From: CAG-411 sp050875145
Lineage (GTDB): Bacteria; Bacillota; Clostridia; Lachnospirales; Lachnospiraceae
Length of the DNA stretch: 64,000 bases
Assembly (NCBI GenBank): GCA_050875145.1
Contig: JBNMLH010000002.1
Span: 186,001 to 250,000, forward strand
Reading direction: 5' to 3'
A program made the position numbers and the translations under genes. Below, piece after piece: positions 18,232 through 26,100 of this stretch. Positions within the stretch are counted from its first letter, which is position 1. Each line of letters opens with the position of its first letter. The notes beneath the pieces were generated by a model. It was not told where the DNA came from, ran no database searches, and worked only from the letters and a program-made list of their open reading frames with translations.

Positions 18232-18237
18232 AAAAGA

Positions 18238-18264
18238 AAAGGCACATTTGTGCCTTTCTCTTTT
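18238..18264. terminator. Bidirectional terminator after spoIIID
   Basis: An 8-bp perfect stem (18238-18245 with 18250-18257) with an ATTT loop, A-rich on the left and CTCTTTT on the right, lies 6 nt after spoIIID and abuts the end of the minus-strand CHAP gene. Confidence 0.8.
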
Positions 18265-18832
18265 AGTCTTCTACTGTTAAAGAAACAGTAGTAGTATTAG
18301 CCTCGCTCTTTAAACGGAAGAATCGAACACTGGACGAACGTACTGTACGGTTTACAACACACTGTGTTGAACTGCTTTGTGTCCATTTCCAATTCTGCTC
18401 AATCAAGGTTACTGTTCCATTTGAATTGATTTTTTTTGCAATTGCCCAATGGGTTGTACCATGATTGGTGTTCATAGCAACGATATCTCCAACTTGTGGC
18501 TTTGATACACGAACAAAGCTGTCACCACTTGTAATTGGAGTGCGGTTATATAACAAATTTGATACGTTTTTTCCGTATACTTTCTTGTAGTATCTTTTTA
18601 CATAAGCTGCACAAGAATAAAATTTGCTGCTTCCGTCATTTCCACCCTTACGGTAGTAAGCCTTTACGCCATTGAATTTATCAACAACCTGACGAGATGA
18701 TTTTGTAACTCGTATTTGTTTTGACTTATAAATGGAAGAAGCGTCTGTTGTGATTCCGCTTGGTACGACTATTGTTGCAATAATTGCGGCTGCCATAAAA
18801 AACAAAAACAACCGTTTAACTGTTAATTTCAT
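18263..18832 (-). CDS. Secreted CHAP-like protein
   Basis: 189 residues with a signal peptide (KRLFLFFMAAAIIATIVV) and a domain that resembles CHAP (Cys/His amidohydrolase-peptidase): FYSCAAYVKRYYKK carries the likely catalytic Cys, NTNHGTTHWAIAKKI the His, and TLIEQNWKW the Glu/Asn-type residue. CHAP enzymes cut peptidoglycan stem peptides. No cell-wall binding domain is seen. ATG 18832 follows AAAGGAAC; a longer frame from 18871 lacks a ribosome site. It sits tail to tail with spoIIID and head to head with rnfC. Confidence 0.65.
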   Translation of the reverse strand: MKLTVKRLFLFFMAAAIIATIVVPSGITTDASSIYKSKQIRVTKSSRQVVDKFNGVKAYYRKGGNDGSSKFYSCAAYVKRYYKKVYGKNVSNLLYNRTPITSGDSFVRVSKPQVGDIVAMNTNHGTTHWAIAKKINSNGTVTLIEQNWKWTQSSSTQCVVNRTVRSSSVRFFRLKSEANTTTVSLTVED

Positions 18833-19053
18833 AAAAGTAGTTCCTTTCCTGCCTTTTAGATAGTTAAGCATTGTAGTTTTTCCTTGTTTCCTCTAATTGT
18901 TCAAGTAAGTTTGAACAACACAACATGACTAGTATAACAAAAAATATGGCATTTTGCAATGAAAATAGGAATTATCTGTAAATCTTAGTACATAATTACA
19001 AAAATATTACGAAAACTTGTATAAAATTACAATCCAATTAAGTAAAAAAGAAA

Positions 19054-19069
19054 AAAATTGTACAATTTT
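19054..19069. promoter_or_regulatory. 16-bp perfect palindrome upstream of the rnf operon
   Basis: AAAATTGTACAATTTT, centred about 120 nt before the rnfC start. Perfect dyad symmetry and its place in the only upstream gap make it a candidate operator. It does not match the Rex redox-repressor consensus closely (TTGTTAA-N4-TTAACAA). The regulator is unknown. Confidence 0.45.
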
Positions 19070-19098
19070 ACTTTTGGAAAATTGATTGTTTATTTTGT

Positions 19099-19118
19099 CG
19101 ATAAAATACGATAAAATA
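19099..19118 (+). repeat. Tandem decamer before rnfC
   Basis: CGATAAAATA occurs twice back to back. Each copy contains a TAAAAT/ATAAAAT that could serve as a -10 element, so this may be the rnf core promoter region. Confidence 0.4.
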
Positions 19119-19181
19119 GAAGAGGAAATAAATAAATGTAACAAAAATTGGAAATGGAAACGTTTCGGGAAGGAGATTAGC

Positions 19182-20501
19182 ATGAGAGGTGCAACATTTA
19201 AAGGTGGAACGCATCCTTTTGACGGAAAGGATATGTCAAAGGATTTACCTGTGAAAAAAGTAATGCCTACTGGAGAGATGGTTTATCCGGTATCTCAACA
19301 TATAGGTGCACCTGCAAAACCAATTGTAGAGCCGGGGGACCATGTTTTGGTTGGACAGACAATTGCAGAAGCAGGAGGTTTTGTTTCCACAGATATTTGC
19401 AGTTCAGTATCCGGAACTGTAAAGAAAATAGAGCCAAGACTTACAGTGTCAGGTTCTAAGGTAAATTCTATTATTATTGAAGATGATAAAGAATATGCCA
19501 AAGTGGAGGGATTTGGAGAGGAAAGAGATTATCATACACTTTCCAAAGATGAGATCAGAGAGTGTATAAAAAAAGCAGGAATTGTTGGTATGGGTGGAGC
19601 CGGTTTTCCTACCCATGTTAAATTAGCTCCAAAAGATGATGCCGCTATAGATTATGTATTAGTAAATGGTGCGGAGTGTGAACCATATTTAACTTCGGAT
19701 TATCGTATGATGTTGGAATGTCCAGAAGAGATTATAGGTGGCTTAAAAGTAATATTGTCTTTATTTCCAAATGCCAAGGGTTATATTTGTATAGAAGATA
19801 ATAAACCAGAGGCTATTAAGGTTTTAGAAAAGCAAGTAGCAAAAGAAGAAAGAATTTCTGTAAAAGTCTTAAAGACAAAATACCCACAGGGAGCAGAAAG
19901 AACGCTTATTTATGCCGCGACAGGAAGAACGATCAACTCAAAAATGCTTCCTGCTGATGCAGGATGTGTGGTAAATAATATTGACACAGTTATTTCTGTA
20001 TATAAGGCAGTATGTCAAAATATACCACTGATTCGACGTATTGTTACAGTTACAGGTGAGGGTGCAAATCATCCGCAGAATTTTGAGGTGCCAACAGGAA
20101 TGAGTTATAAGGACGTGTTAGAACAGGCAGGCGGATGTAGTGAGAAAACGGTGAAGATTATTTCTGGTGGTCCAATGATGGGAATGGCATTATATGATAT
20201 TGATGTACCTGTTATGAAAACATCTTCTGCACTTCTTTGTCTTACAAATGATGAAGTTGCAGAGTATGAGCCGACTGCATGTATTCGTTGTGGGCGTTGT
20301 GTTTCTGTCTGTCCAAGTAAACTTGTTCCGCAGAAAATGCTTGCGTATGCGGAGAAGTTTGATAACGATGGTTTTGTACAGATTAATGGCATGGAATGTT
20401 ATGAATGTGGTTCCTGCACATATGTTTGCCCTGCAAAGAGAAGATTGACACAGTCTTTCAAGCAGACAAGGCGTAGTGTGATGGATAGTAGAAGAAAGTA
20501 A
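19182..20501 (+). CDS. rnfC: Rnf complex subunit C
   Basis: Peripheral NADH/FMN-binding subunit of the ion-pumping ferredoxin:NAD+ oxidoreductase. 439 residues: N-terminal GATFKGGTHPFDGK and barrel-sandwich region, then GIVGMGGAGFPTHVKL (nucleotide-binding Gly-rich motif), VNGAECEPYL, and two C-terminal [4Fe-4S] motifs, CIRCGRCVSVCP and CYECGSCTYVCP. ATG 19182 follows GGGAAGGAG; an upstream in-frame start at 19086 would add a non-homologous leader. First gene of an rnfCDGEAB operon, the order usual in clostridia. Confidence 0.96.
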   Translation: MRGATFKGGTHPFDGKDMSKDLPVKKVMPTGEMVYPVSQHIGAPAKPIVEPGDHVLVGQTIAEAGGFVSTDICSSVSGTVKKIEPRLTVSGSKVNSIIIEDDKEYAKVEGFGEERDYHTLSKDEIRECIKKAGIVGMGGAGFPTHVKLAPKDDAAIDYVLVNGAECEPYLTSDYRMMLECPEEIIGGLKVILSLFPNAKGYICIEDNKPEAIKVLEKQVAKEERISVKVLKTKYPQGAERTLIYAATGRTINSKMLPADAGCVVNNIDTVISVYKAVCQNIPLIRRIVTVTGEGANHPQNFEVPTGMSYKDVLEQAGGCSEKTVKIISGGPMMGMALYDIDVPVMKTSSALLCLTNDEVAEYEPTACIRCGRCVSVCPSKLVPQKMLAYAEKFDNDGFVQINGMECYECGSCTYVCPAKRRLTQSFKQTRRSVMDSRRK

Positions 20502-20517
20502 TTAGGAGGAAATAGAT

Positions 20518-21492
20518 GTGAGTAATTTATATAATGTATCTGCTTCTCCACATGTCAGATCCAAAGATTCGACAAAGACAATCATGCGTGATGTGGTAAT
20601 TGCACTGTTACCTGCATGTTTGGCTGGTATCTGGGTGTTTAAAATAGAAGCATTATTAGTTTTGTTGACAACATCAGTAACTTGTTTGCTGACAGAGTAT
20701 ATATATGAAAGATTGATGAAGAGAAGAATAACTACAGGTGACTATAGTGCTCTTGTAACAGGTCTATTGTTAGGTATGAATTTACCACCTTCCATTCCTT
20801 TATGGATTGCGGTACTTGGTAGTGTATTTGCAATTTTGGTTGTAAAACAGTTATTTGGTGGCCTTGGTCAAAATTTTATGAATCCGGCATTAGGAGCAAG
20901 ATGTTTTCTGATGATTTCCTTTACTGGAAGAATGACCAGTTTTACCTTAGATGGGGTAAGTTCTGCTACACCATTAGCAATAATTAAAAATGCAGGAGGT
21001 TCCGCTTCTGTAGTAGATACTTTATCAGAAAATGGAACAAGCCTGTTAAATATGTTTTTAGGTAATATAGGTGGAACAATAGGAGAAACCTCTGCGCTTG
21101 CTATTCTTATTGGAGCAGCATACCTGTTTCTTCGCAAAATAATTAGTTGGGAGATACCAGTCTGTTATATCGCTGTTTTTTCTGTCTTTATGCTAGTATT
21201 TGGTGGACATGGATTTGATCCAATCTATCTGGCAGCAGAATTGTGTGGTGGCGGATTGTTGCTTGGTGCATTCTTTATGGCTACGGATTATGTTACAAGT
21301 CCGATTACGAAGAATGGAAAGATTATTTTTGGTGTTTGTCTGGGAATTTTAACAGGAATTTTCCGTGTTTATGGAGGTTCTGCGGAAGGTGTATCATATG
21401 CAATCATTTTCTGTAATCTGTTAGTTCCATTGATTGAAAAGGTGACAATACCAAAACCATTTGGATATGTAAAAGAAAAGAAAGAAAACTAA
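20518..21492 (+). CDS. rnfD: Rnf complex subunit D
   Basis: Integral membrane subunit with about nine to ten hydrophobic helices and a covalently bound FMN in homologues; the attachment Thr is likely in DGVSSATPLA. SPHVRSKDSTKTIMRDV at the N-terminus and NFMNPALGARCFL are family signatures. 324 residues. The start is GTG 20518: the ATG two bases earlier runs straight into a stop, and AGGAGGA is placed correctly for the GTG. Directly follows rnfC. Confidence 0.95.
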   Translation: MSNLYNVSASPHVRSKDSTKTIMRDVVIALLPACLAGIWVFKIEALLVLLTTSVTCLLTEYIYERLMKRRITTGDYSALVTGLLLGMNLPPSIPLWIAVLGSVFAILVVKQLFGGLGQNFMNPALGARCFLMISFTGRMTSFTLDGVSSATPLAIIKNAGGSASVVDTLSENGTSLLNMFLGNIGGTIGETSALAILIGAAYLFLRKIISWEIPVCYIAVFSVFMLVFGGHGFDPIYLAAELCGGGLLLGAFFMATDYVTSPITKNGKIIFGVCLGILTGIFRVYGGSAEGVSYAIIFCNLLVPLIEKVTIPKPFGYVKEKKEN

Positions 21493-21527
21493 ATGCGCAT
21501 GTATAGAACATGCAGAGGGAGGTAATG

Positions 21528-22145
21528 ATGGCTGAACCAAAAAAACAAAAATCAGGCATTATCAAAGATGCGGTTGCCTTGTTTGTGATCACTTTAATTG
21601 CAGGCGCTTTGTTAGGTTTGGTAAATCAGATTACAAAGGAGCCAATTGCAAAGGCTGAGCTTACGGCAAAAGAGGAAGCGTATAAAGTTGTTTTTGCAGA
21701 TGGAAAAGAATTTGCAGAGAATAAAGACATTGACAAAAAATTAAAAGGTGCCACATTTGACGGTGCAGAGATTTCAGAAATATTAGAAGTACATGATAAA
21801 AAAGGAGAGACGGTTGGATATGTCTGTAGCCTGGTAGCAAAAGAAGGGTATGGTGGAGATATCAATTTTACAATTGGTGTTAGTACAGATGGAAAAATGA
21901 CCGGACTTTCCGTATTATCCCACAGCGAGACAGCAGGGCTTGGAGCTAATTGTACAGAAAAAGAATTTACAAAGCAGTTTGTGGGACTACAAGGACCTGA
22001 AGTAGCATATACAAAAGAAGGAAAAAGTGCAGATAATGAATTTGATGCTCTAAGTGGAGCGACGATTACTACAAAGGCACTGACTAAGGCAATCAATGCA
22101 GGACTTGGTTTCCTCAATGAAAATGGCTACATAACGGGCAAGTAA
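21528..22145 (+). CDS. rnfG: Rnf complex subunit G
   Basis: Membrane-anchored flavoprotein, 205 residues: one N-terminal membrane helix (about 13-33) and an extracytoplasmic FMN-binding domain. DALSGATITTKALT contains the Thr to which FMN is covalently attached in homologues, and SHSETAGLGANC is the conserved loop. ATG 21528 is preferred because GGGAGG lies 5 nt upstream; ATG 21525 is too close. Spacing to rnfD is 35 nt. Confidence 0.95.
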   Translation: MAEPKKQKSGIIKDAVALFVITLIAGALLGLVNQITKEPIAKAELTAKEEAYKVVFADGKEFAENKDIDKKLKGATFDGAEISEILEVHDKKGETVGYVCSLVAKEGYGGDINFTIGVSTDGKMTGLSVLSHSETAGLGANCTEKEFTKQFVGLQGPEVAYTKEGKSADNEFDALSGATITTKALTKAINAGLGFLNENGYITGK

Positions 22146-22163
22146 TCTATGAGGAGGTTTAAT

Positions 22164-23000
22164 ATGAACAAGTATGCAGAACGTTTATATAACGGTATTG
22201 TGAAAGAAAATCCAACATTTGTGTTGATGCTTGGAATGTGTCCGACTTTGGCAGTAACCTCATCGGCGGTCAATGGCTGTGGAATGGGGCTGACAACAAC
22301 GGTAGTATTGGCAGCATCCAATATGGTAATATCAGCCCTAAGAAAGGTTATTCCAGATAAAGTTCGTATTCCTGCATTTATTGTAATTGTAGCATCGTTG
22401 GTTACAATTGTGCAGCAGTTATTACATGCGTATGTACCTAGCTTATATGACGCATTGGGAATTTATATTCCTTTGATTGTTGTAAACTGTATCATTCTAG
22501 GACGTGCAGAGGCTTATGCATCTAAAAATAAAGTGTTGCTTTCCGCATGTGATGGAATTGGTATGGGACTGGGATTTACCATTGGTTTAACTCTAATTGG
22601 TATTTTTAGAGAGCTTTTAGGAGCTGGAACGATATTTAGTAAGGGAATCTTACCAGACAGCTACGAGCCGATTACCATCTTTGTATTAGCACCGGGAGCT
22701 TTTTTCGTGTTGGCATGTCTGACAGCTTTGCAAAATAAATTTAAGATGCCATCGGCAACGAATAAAGGTGGAACATCTAACCTATCTTGTGGTGGAAACT
22801 GTGCTACTTGTGCAGGAGATGTATATGTAGCAAATCACGGATTGATTGAAGCAGAAAAGGCTGCAAAAAAAGCGGAAGCCGCTGCAAGGGCGAAAGAGTT
22901 GGCAAAAAGAAAAGCAGAGGAAGCAGCAAAGGCGAAGGAAGAACAAGCAAAAGAAGAGGAAAAGAAACAACCTGAAAAGATGGAAAAAAAGGAGGATTGA
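22164..23000 (+). CDS. rnfE: Rnf complex subunit E with Cys motif and charged tail
   Basis: The first 195 residues are a standard RnfE: six membrane helices, NPTFVLMLGMCPTLAVTSSA and YIPLIVVNCIILGRAEA, with the conserved Cys pair of the membrane [2Fe-2S] site shared with RnfA. Beyond this the protein is unusual: residues 209-216 hold C-x3-C-x2-C, and about 235-278 is an Ala/Lys/Glu tail, likely a cytosolic helix. At 278 residues it is about 70 longer than typical RnfE. ATG 22164 follows GAGGAGGT; ATG 22149 overlaps that site. The tail could bind a metal cluster or another subunit (inference). Confidence 0.93.
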   Translation: MNKYAERLYNGIVKENPTFVLMLGMCPTLAVTSSAVNGCGMGLTTTVVLAASNMVISALRKVIPDKVRIPAFIVIVASLVTIVQQLLHAYVPSLYDALGIYIPLIVVNCIILGRAEAYASKNKVLLSACDGIGMGLGFTIGLTLIGIFRELLGAGTIFSKGILPDSYEPITIFVLAPGAFFVLACLTALQNKFKMPSATNKGGTSNLSCGGNCATCAGDVYVANHGLIEAEKAAKKAEAAARAKELAKRKAEEAAKAKEEQAKEEEKKQPEKMEKKED

Positions 23001-23005
23001 TCTAA

Positions 23006-23581
23006 ATGCAGGAATTAGCACTTATTTTAGTTGGATCAGCACTGGTAAATAATGTTGTATTGAGTCAGTTCCTTGGAATTTGTCCATTTTTGGGAGTTTC
23101 TAAAAAAATCAATACAGCAGCCGGAATGGGTGCAGCAGTTATATTTGTTATAACATTGGCATCAGCAATTACAAGTTGTATTTATCAATTTTTGCTTTTG
23201 CCAAATAATTTAACCTACTTAAATACGATTGTCTTTATTTTGGTAATTGCAGCATTGGTACAATTTGTTGAGATGGTTATGAAAAAAACGATGAAAGGTT
23301 TATACAATGCCTTGGGTGTGTATTTACCATTGATTACGACCAACTGTGCCGTATTGGGAATTGCCTTGATTAACGTACAAAAGGACTATTCTATTCTTAC
23401 CAGTATTGTAAATGGATTGGGAACTGCAATTGGTTTTACTATTGCAATTGTAATTTTAGCAGGTATTCGTGAAAGATGTGAGGACAATGATATTCCGGAA
23501 TCGTTTAAAGGAACACCAATTGTGTTAATTACATCAGGATTAATGGCAATCGCATTTTGTGGATTTGCTGGTTTGATTTAA
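23006..23581 (+). CDS. rnfA: Rnf complex subunit A
   Basis: Six-helix membrane subunit (191 residues) that pairs with RnfE. Family signatures: NNVVLSQFLGICPFLGVSKK and YLPLITTNCAVLGIAL, each with a conserved Cys thought to bind the intramembrane iron-sulfur centre. Starts 6 nt after rnfE, with AAAAAGGAGGA inside the end of rnfE. Length and motifs are canonical. Confidence 0.96.
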   Translation: MQELALILVGSALVNNVVLSQFLGICPFLGVSKKINTAAGMGAAVIFVITLASAITSCIYQFLLLPNNLTYLNTIVFILVIAALVQFVEMVMKKTMKGLYNALGVYLPLITTNCAVLGIALINVQKDYSILTSIVNGLGTAIGFTIAIVILAGIRERCEDNDIPESFKGTPIVLITSGLMAIAFCGFAGLI

Positions 23582-23596
23582 AAGGAGGATGAGAAC

Positions 23597-24403
23597 ATGG
23601 ATATAGTCGCAGTTATTGCAGCAGCAGCCATGATTGGTATTACTGGTTTATTAATTGGTCTCCTTCTGGGAATTGCCGGCAAAAAGTTTGCAGTAGAAGT
23701 AGATGAAAGAGAAGCGCAGGTAAGAGAAATACTTCCGGGAAATAATTGCGGTGGTTGTGGTTATGCAGGATGTGATGCTATGGCACAGGCAATAGCAAAA
23801 GGGGAGGCACCTACTAATGGTTGTCCAGTTGCTGGCGCAGAAGTTGCCAAAAAGATTGCTGCAATTATGGGAGAAAGTGCAGAAGAAACAGAACGCCAGA
23901 TTGCATTTGTAAAATGTCATGGAACTTGTGACAAAACAAAAGTAAAATATAATTATTACGGTGTGCAGGATTGTAGAAAAGCGTCTATGGTACCTGGAAA
24001 GGGTGACAAAGCATGCAACTATGGTTGTATGGGATTTGGTTCTTGTGTGAAGGTATGTCCATTTGATGCAATTCATATTTTAGATGGTGTGGCAGTGGTA
24101 GACAGAGAAAAATGTAAGGCATGTAAAAAGTGTATTGCAGTCTGTCCAAATCATTTAATTGAATTAGTGCCATATAATTCAAAATATAATGTGGCTTGTA
24201 GCTCAAAGGATAAAGGAAAAGATGTGAAGGCTGCATGCGATACAGGATGTATTGGTTGCAAGATTTGTGAAAAACAGTGTCACTTTGATGCAATTCATGT
24301 AGAGGATAATGTAGCTAAAATTGACTACAGTAAATGTAAAAATTGTGGATTGTGTGCAAAAAAATGTCCATCAGGAATTATTTTAAACGGACAAAATAAA
24401 TAA
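23597..24403 (+). CDS. rnfB: Rnf complex subunit B (polyferredoxin)
   Basis: Electron entry subunit that accepts electrons from reduced ferredoxin. A membrane anchor (about 5-27) leads to the N-terminal cluster motif NNCGGCGYAGC ... GCPVAG, then a C-rich middle and four ferredoxin-type CxxCxxCxxxC runs, the first slightly altered (CMGFGSCVKVCP, CKACKKCIAVCP, CIGCKICEKQC, CKNCGLCAKKCP). 268 residues. RBS AAAAGGAGG 6-12 nt upstream. Final core gene of the operon; the Rnf pump here would conserve energy from fermentation ferredoxin. Confidence 0.96.
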   Translation: MDIVAVIAAAAMIGITGLLIGLLLGIAGKKFAVEVDEREAQVREILPGNNCGGCGYAGCDAMAQAIAKGEAPTNGCPVAGAEVAKKIAAIMGESAEETERQIAFVKCHGTCDKTKVKYNYYGVQDCRKASMVPGKGDKACNYGCMGFGSCVKVCPFDAIHILDGVAVVDREKCKACKKCIAVCPNHLIELVPYNSKYNVACSSKDKGKDVKAACDTGCIGCKICEKQCHFDAIHVEDNVAKIDYSKCKNCGLCAKKCPSGIILNGQNK

Positions 24404-24495
24404 AGATACAATAAAAATTGGCTGTGCAGAACTCACAAATATGGGTATGCATGGCTAATTCTTTTAAAGATACGTTATATAGGGAGGAAGAAGAT

Positions 24496-26064
24496 ATGGC
24501 TGATAAAATAGGGGATCATAATTATAAAATTATGCTAGTTACGGAACCAGAGGATTGGAGTTTATTAGACCGAGAAATAAAAGAGCAATTTTATAAAAAG
24601 GTTCGTATATTTAAGTGGAAAAAGGAACAGGCTATACAGGAATATGTACAACAAATAAGACCAGATGCCATTATTCTATCTTTTTCCTGTGTATCATCAA
24701 ATTATATTGATGTGGTTCGACAAATAAAAGAAAAACACCCACAAATGTGCGTATGTGTATGTACTACATTTCATTCACAGGAATTGGTTAGTGAGCTAGT
24801 GTTGCAAGGAATTGATGGATACCTGATACATCCATTTCGCAAAGCACAGCTAAAATTAGCGGTTGGAAAAATCAGAAGTATATTATTGGAAAAATATAAG
24901 CAAAAACAAAAAGAAATGGAGCAAAAGCGGTATTTAGACAAGATACGATTGACATTGGAAAATGGATTTGTTTATTCTGTTCTTTATGGTGGAGGAGATT
25001 TAGAACAATTAAAAGCGTATAGAGATGCACTGGGGGTGTCTGGTTATGGGGCTATTCTCACTGTAGAATGTGGAAAACAAATGCTTGATTCTAGTAAGGA
25101 AGAGTTATATCGAAAACGAATCCGAATTGCGCTGATCGAGTTTGATGCAGTTGGCAAAAATGTACTTGTCGGACCGCGTATTTTTAACCGATTTATTTTA
25201 TATGTTCCAGAAAAAAAAGGGAGTCCAACACCCGAAGAGGTTAGAATCAAAAACCAAAAACGTTTAGAGGATACCTTGCGAAAAATGATTTCAGATGACG
25301 TAAGAGTTTTTCTTGGGGATGTATATCCGTTGGAGGAAGTGTATAAGTCATATCAGGATGCTTTGAAAAAGCAGTATAGAAAAAAAGAAAACAGAAGAAG
25401 CTTATTTTTTAAAAGTGAAAAATATATTGGACATAAAGAATATACAAAACTTGTAAATAAATTGCTAGATTCTGTTAAATTTGGACGTTCCGATGCAGGG
25501 GAAACTTTTCAGGAATTACTAGAAAATATGGATGGCTTAACGTATCGGGCAAAAGTAAATAAGATTGTACAGATATTGGTTTTGTGTTGTCATGCAGCTT
25601 ATATCGAGGGGGATAATGAGTTACCATTTTGGGATTGCGGTAAAATGATTAAAGAATTGGAAGAGCCTGTAGAGGATTTAGAAAAATGGGCAAATCAAAA
25701 ATTTGAACAAATTTTAAGTATTATATTGCAACATCAGGAAAGAAATACATCCCAGACGGTAAAACAGGCGATTGAATATATAGAACATCAGTATGCATCA
25801 GAAATATCTTTAGAAGAAGTTGCAAAATATGTAGGGGTGACGCCACAACATTTTAGCAAAATATTTAAAATGGAAACAGGTATCAAGTATGTGGACTGGT
25901 TATCAGAACTTCGAATTGAACGGGCAAAAGAATATTTATTAGAGGAAAAATATACGGTCAAGGAAGTCTGTTTTTTGGTGGGATATAAAGATCCTAATTA
26001 TTTTAGCCGCATTTTTAGAAAAATGGTAGGAGTACCACCAAGTGAATATAGAGAAGGCATGTAA
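24496..26064 (+). CDS. AraC-type regulator with degenerate receiver domain
   Basis: 522 residues. Residues about 11-125 fold like a response-regulator receiver (KIMLVTEPED ... DAIILSFSCVSS ... LVLQGIDGYLIHPF), but the acidic pair is weakened to TEPED, the phospho-accepting Asp is replaced in the ILSFS strand, and the conserved Lys before Pro is His. Phosphorylation is therefore unlikely. A middle domain of about 280 residues resembles the spacer of YesN-type regulators; the C-terminal 100 carry two AraC helix-turn-helix motifs (SLEEVAKYVGVTPQHFSKIF, KEVCFLVGYKDPNYFSRIF). ATG 24496 has GGGAGGAAG upstream. Starts 92 nt after rnfB with no terminator between, so it may be cotranscribed. Confidence 0.85.
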   Translation: MADKIGDHNYKIMLVTEPEDWSLLDREIKEQFYKKVRIFKWKKEQAIQEYVQQIRPDAIILSFSCVSSNYIDVVRQIKEKHPQMCVCVCTTFHSQELVSELVLQGIDGYLIHPFRKAQLKLAVGKIRSILLEKYKQKQKEMEQKRYLDKIRLTLENGFVYSVLYGGGDLEQLKAYRDALGVSGYGAILTVECGKQMLDSSKEELYRKRIRIALIEFDAVGKNVLVGPRIFNRFILYVPEKKGSPTPEEVRIKNQKRLEDTLRKMISDDVRVFLGDVYPLEEVYKSYQDALKKQYRKKENRRSLFFKSEKYIGHKEYTKLVNKLLDSVKFGRSDAGETFQELLENMDGLTYRAKVNKIVQILVLCCHAAYIEGDNELPFWDCGKMIKELEEPVEDLEKWANQKFEQILSIILQHQERNTSQTVKQAIEYIEHQYASEISLEEVAKYVGVTPQHFSKIFKMETGIKYVDWLSELRIERAKEYLLEEKYTVKEVCFLVGYKDPNYFSRIFRKMVGVPPSEYREGM

Positions 26065-26098
26065 AAAGGTGCATATCGTGTTTTGATATGCACCTTTT
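26064..26098. terminator. Bidirectional terminator
   Basis: A perfect 14-bp stem (26064-26077 with 26085-26098) and 7-nt loop. It begins in the stop codon of the AraC regulator and ends 3 nt before the stop of the convergent FliD-like gene, with A4/T4 at the ends. Confidence 0.85.
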
Positions 26099-26100
26099 AG

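Larger units (their letters stand above)
18833..19181. other. Divergent intergenic region between CHAP gene and rnfC
   Basis: 349 nt, very A/T-rich, no reading frame of interest. It must hold promoters for both flanking genes. Beyond the palindrome at 19054-19069 and the tandem decamer at 19099-19118, I see no riboswitch or small RNA signature. Confidence 0.5.
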
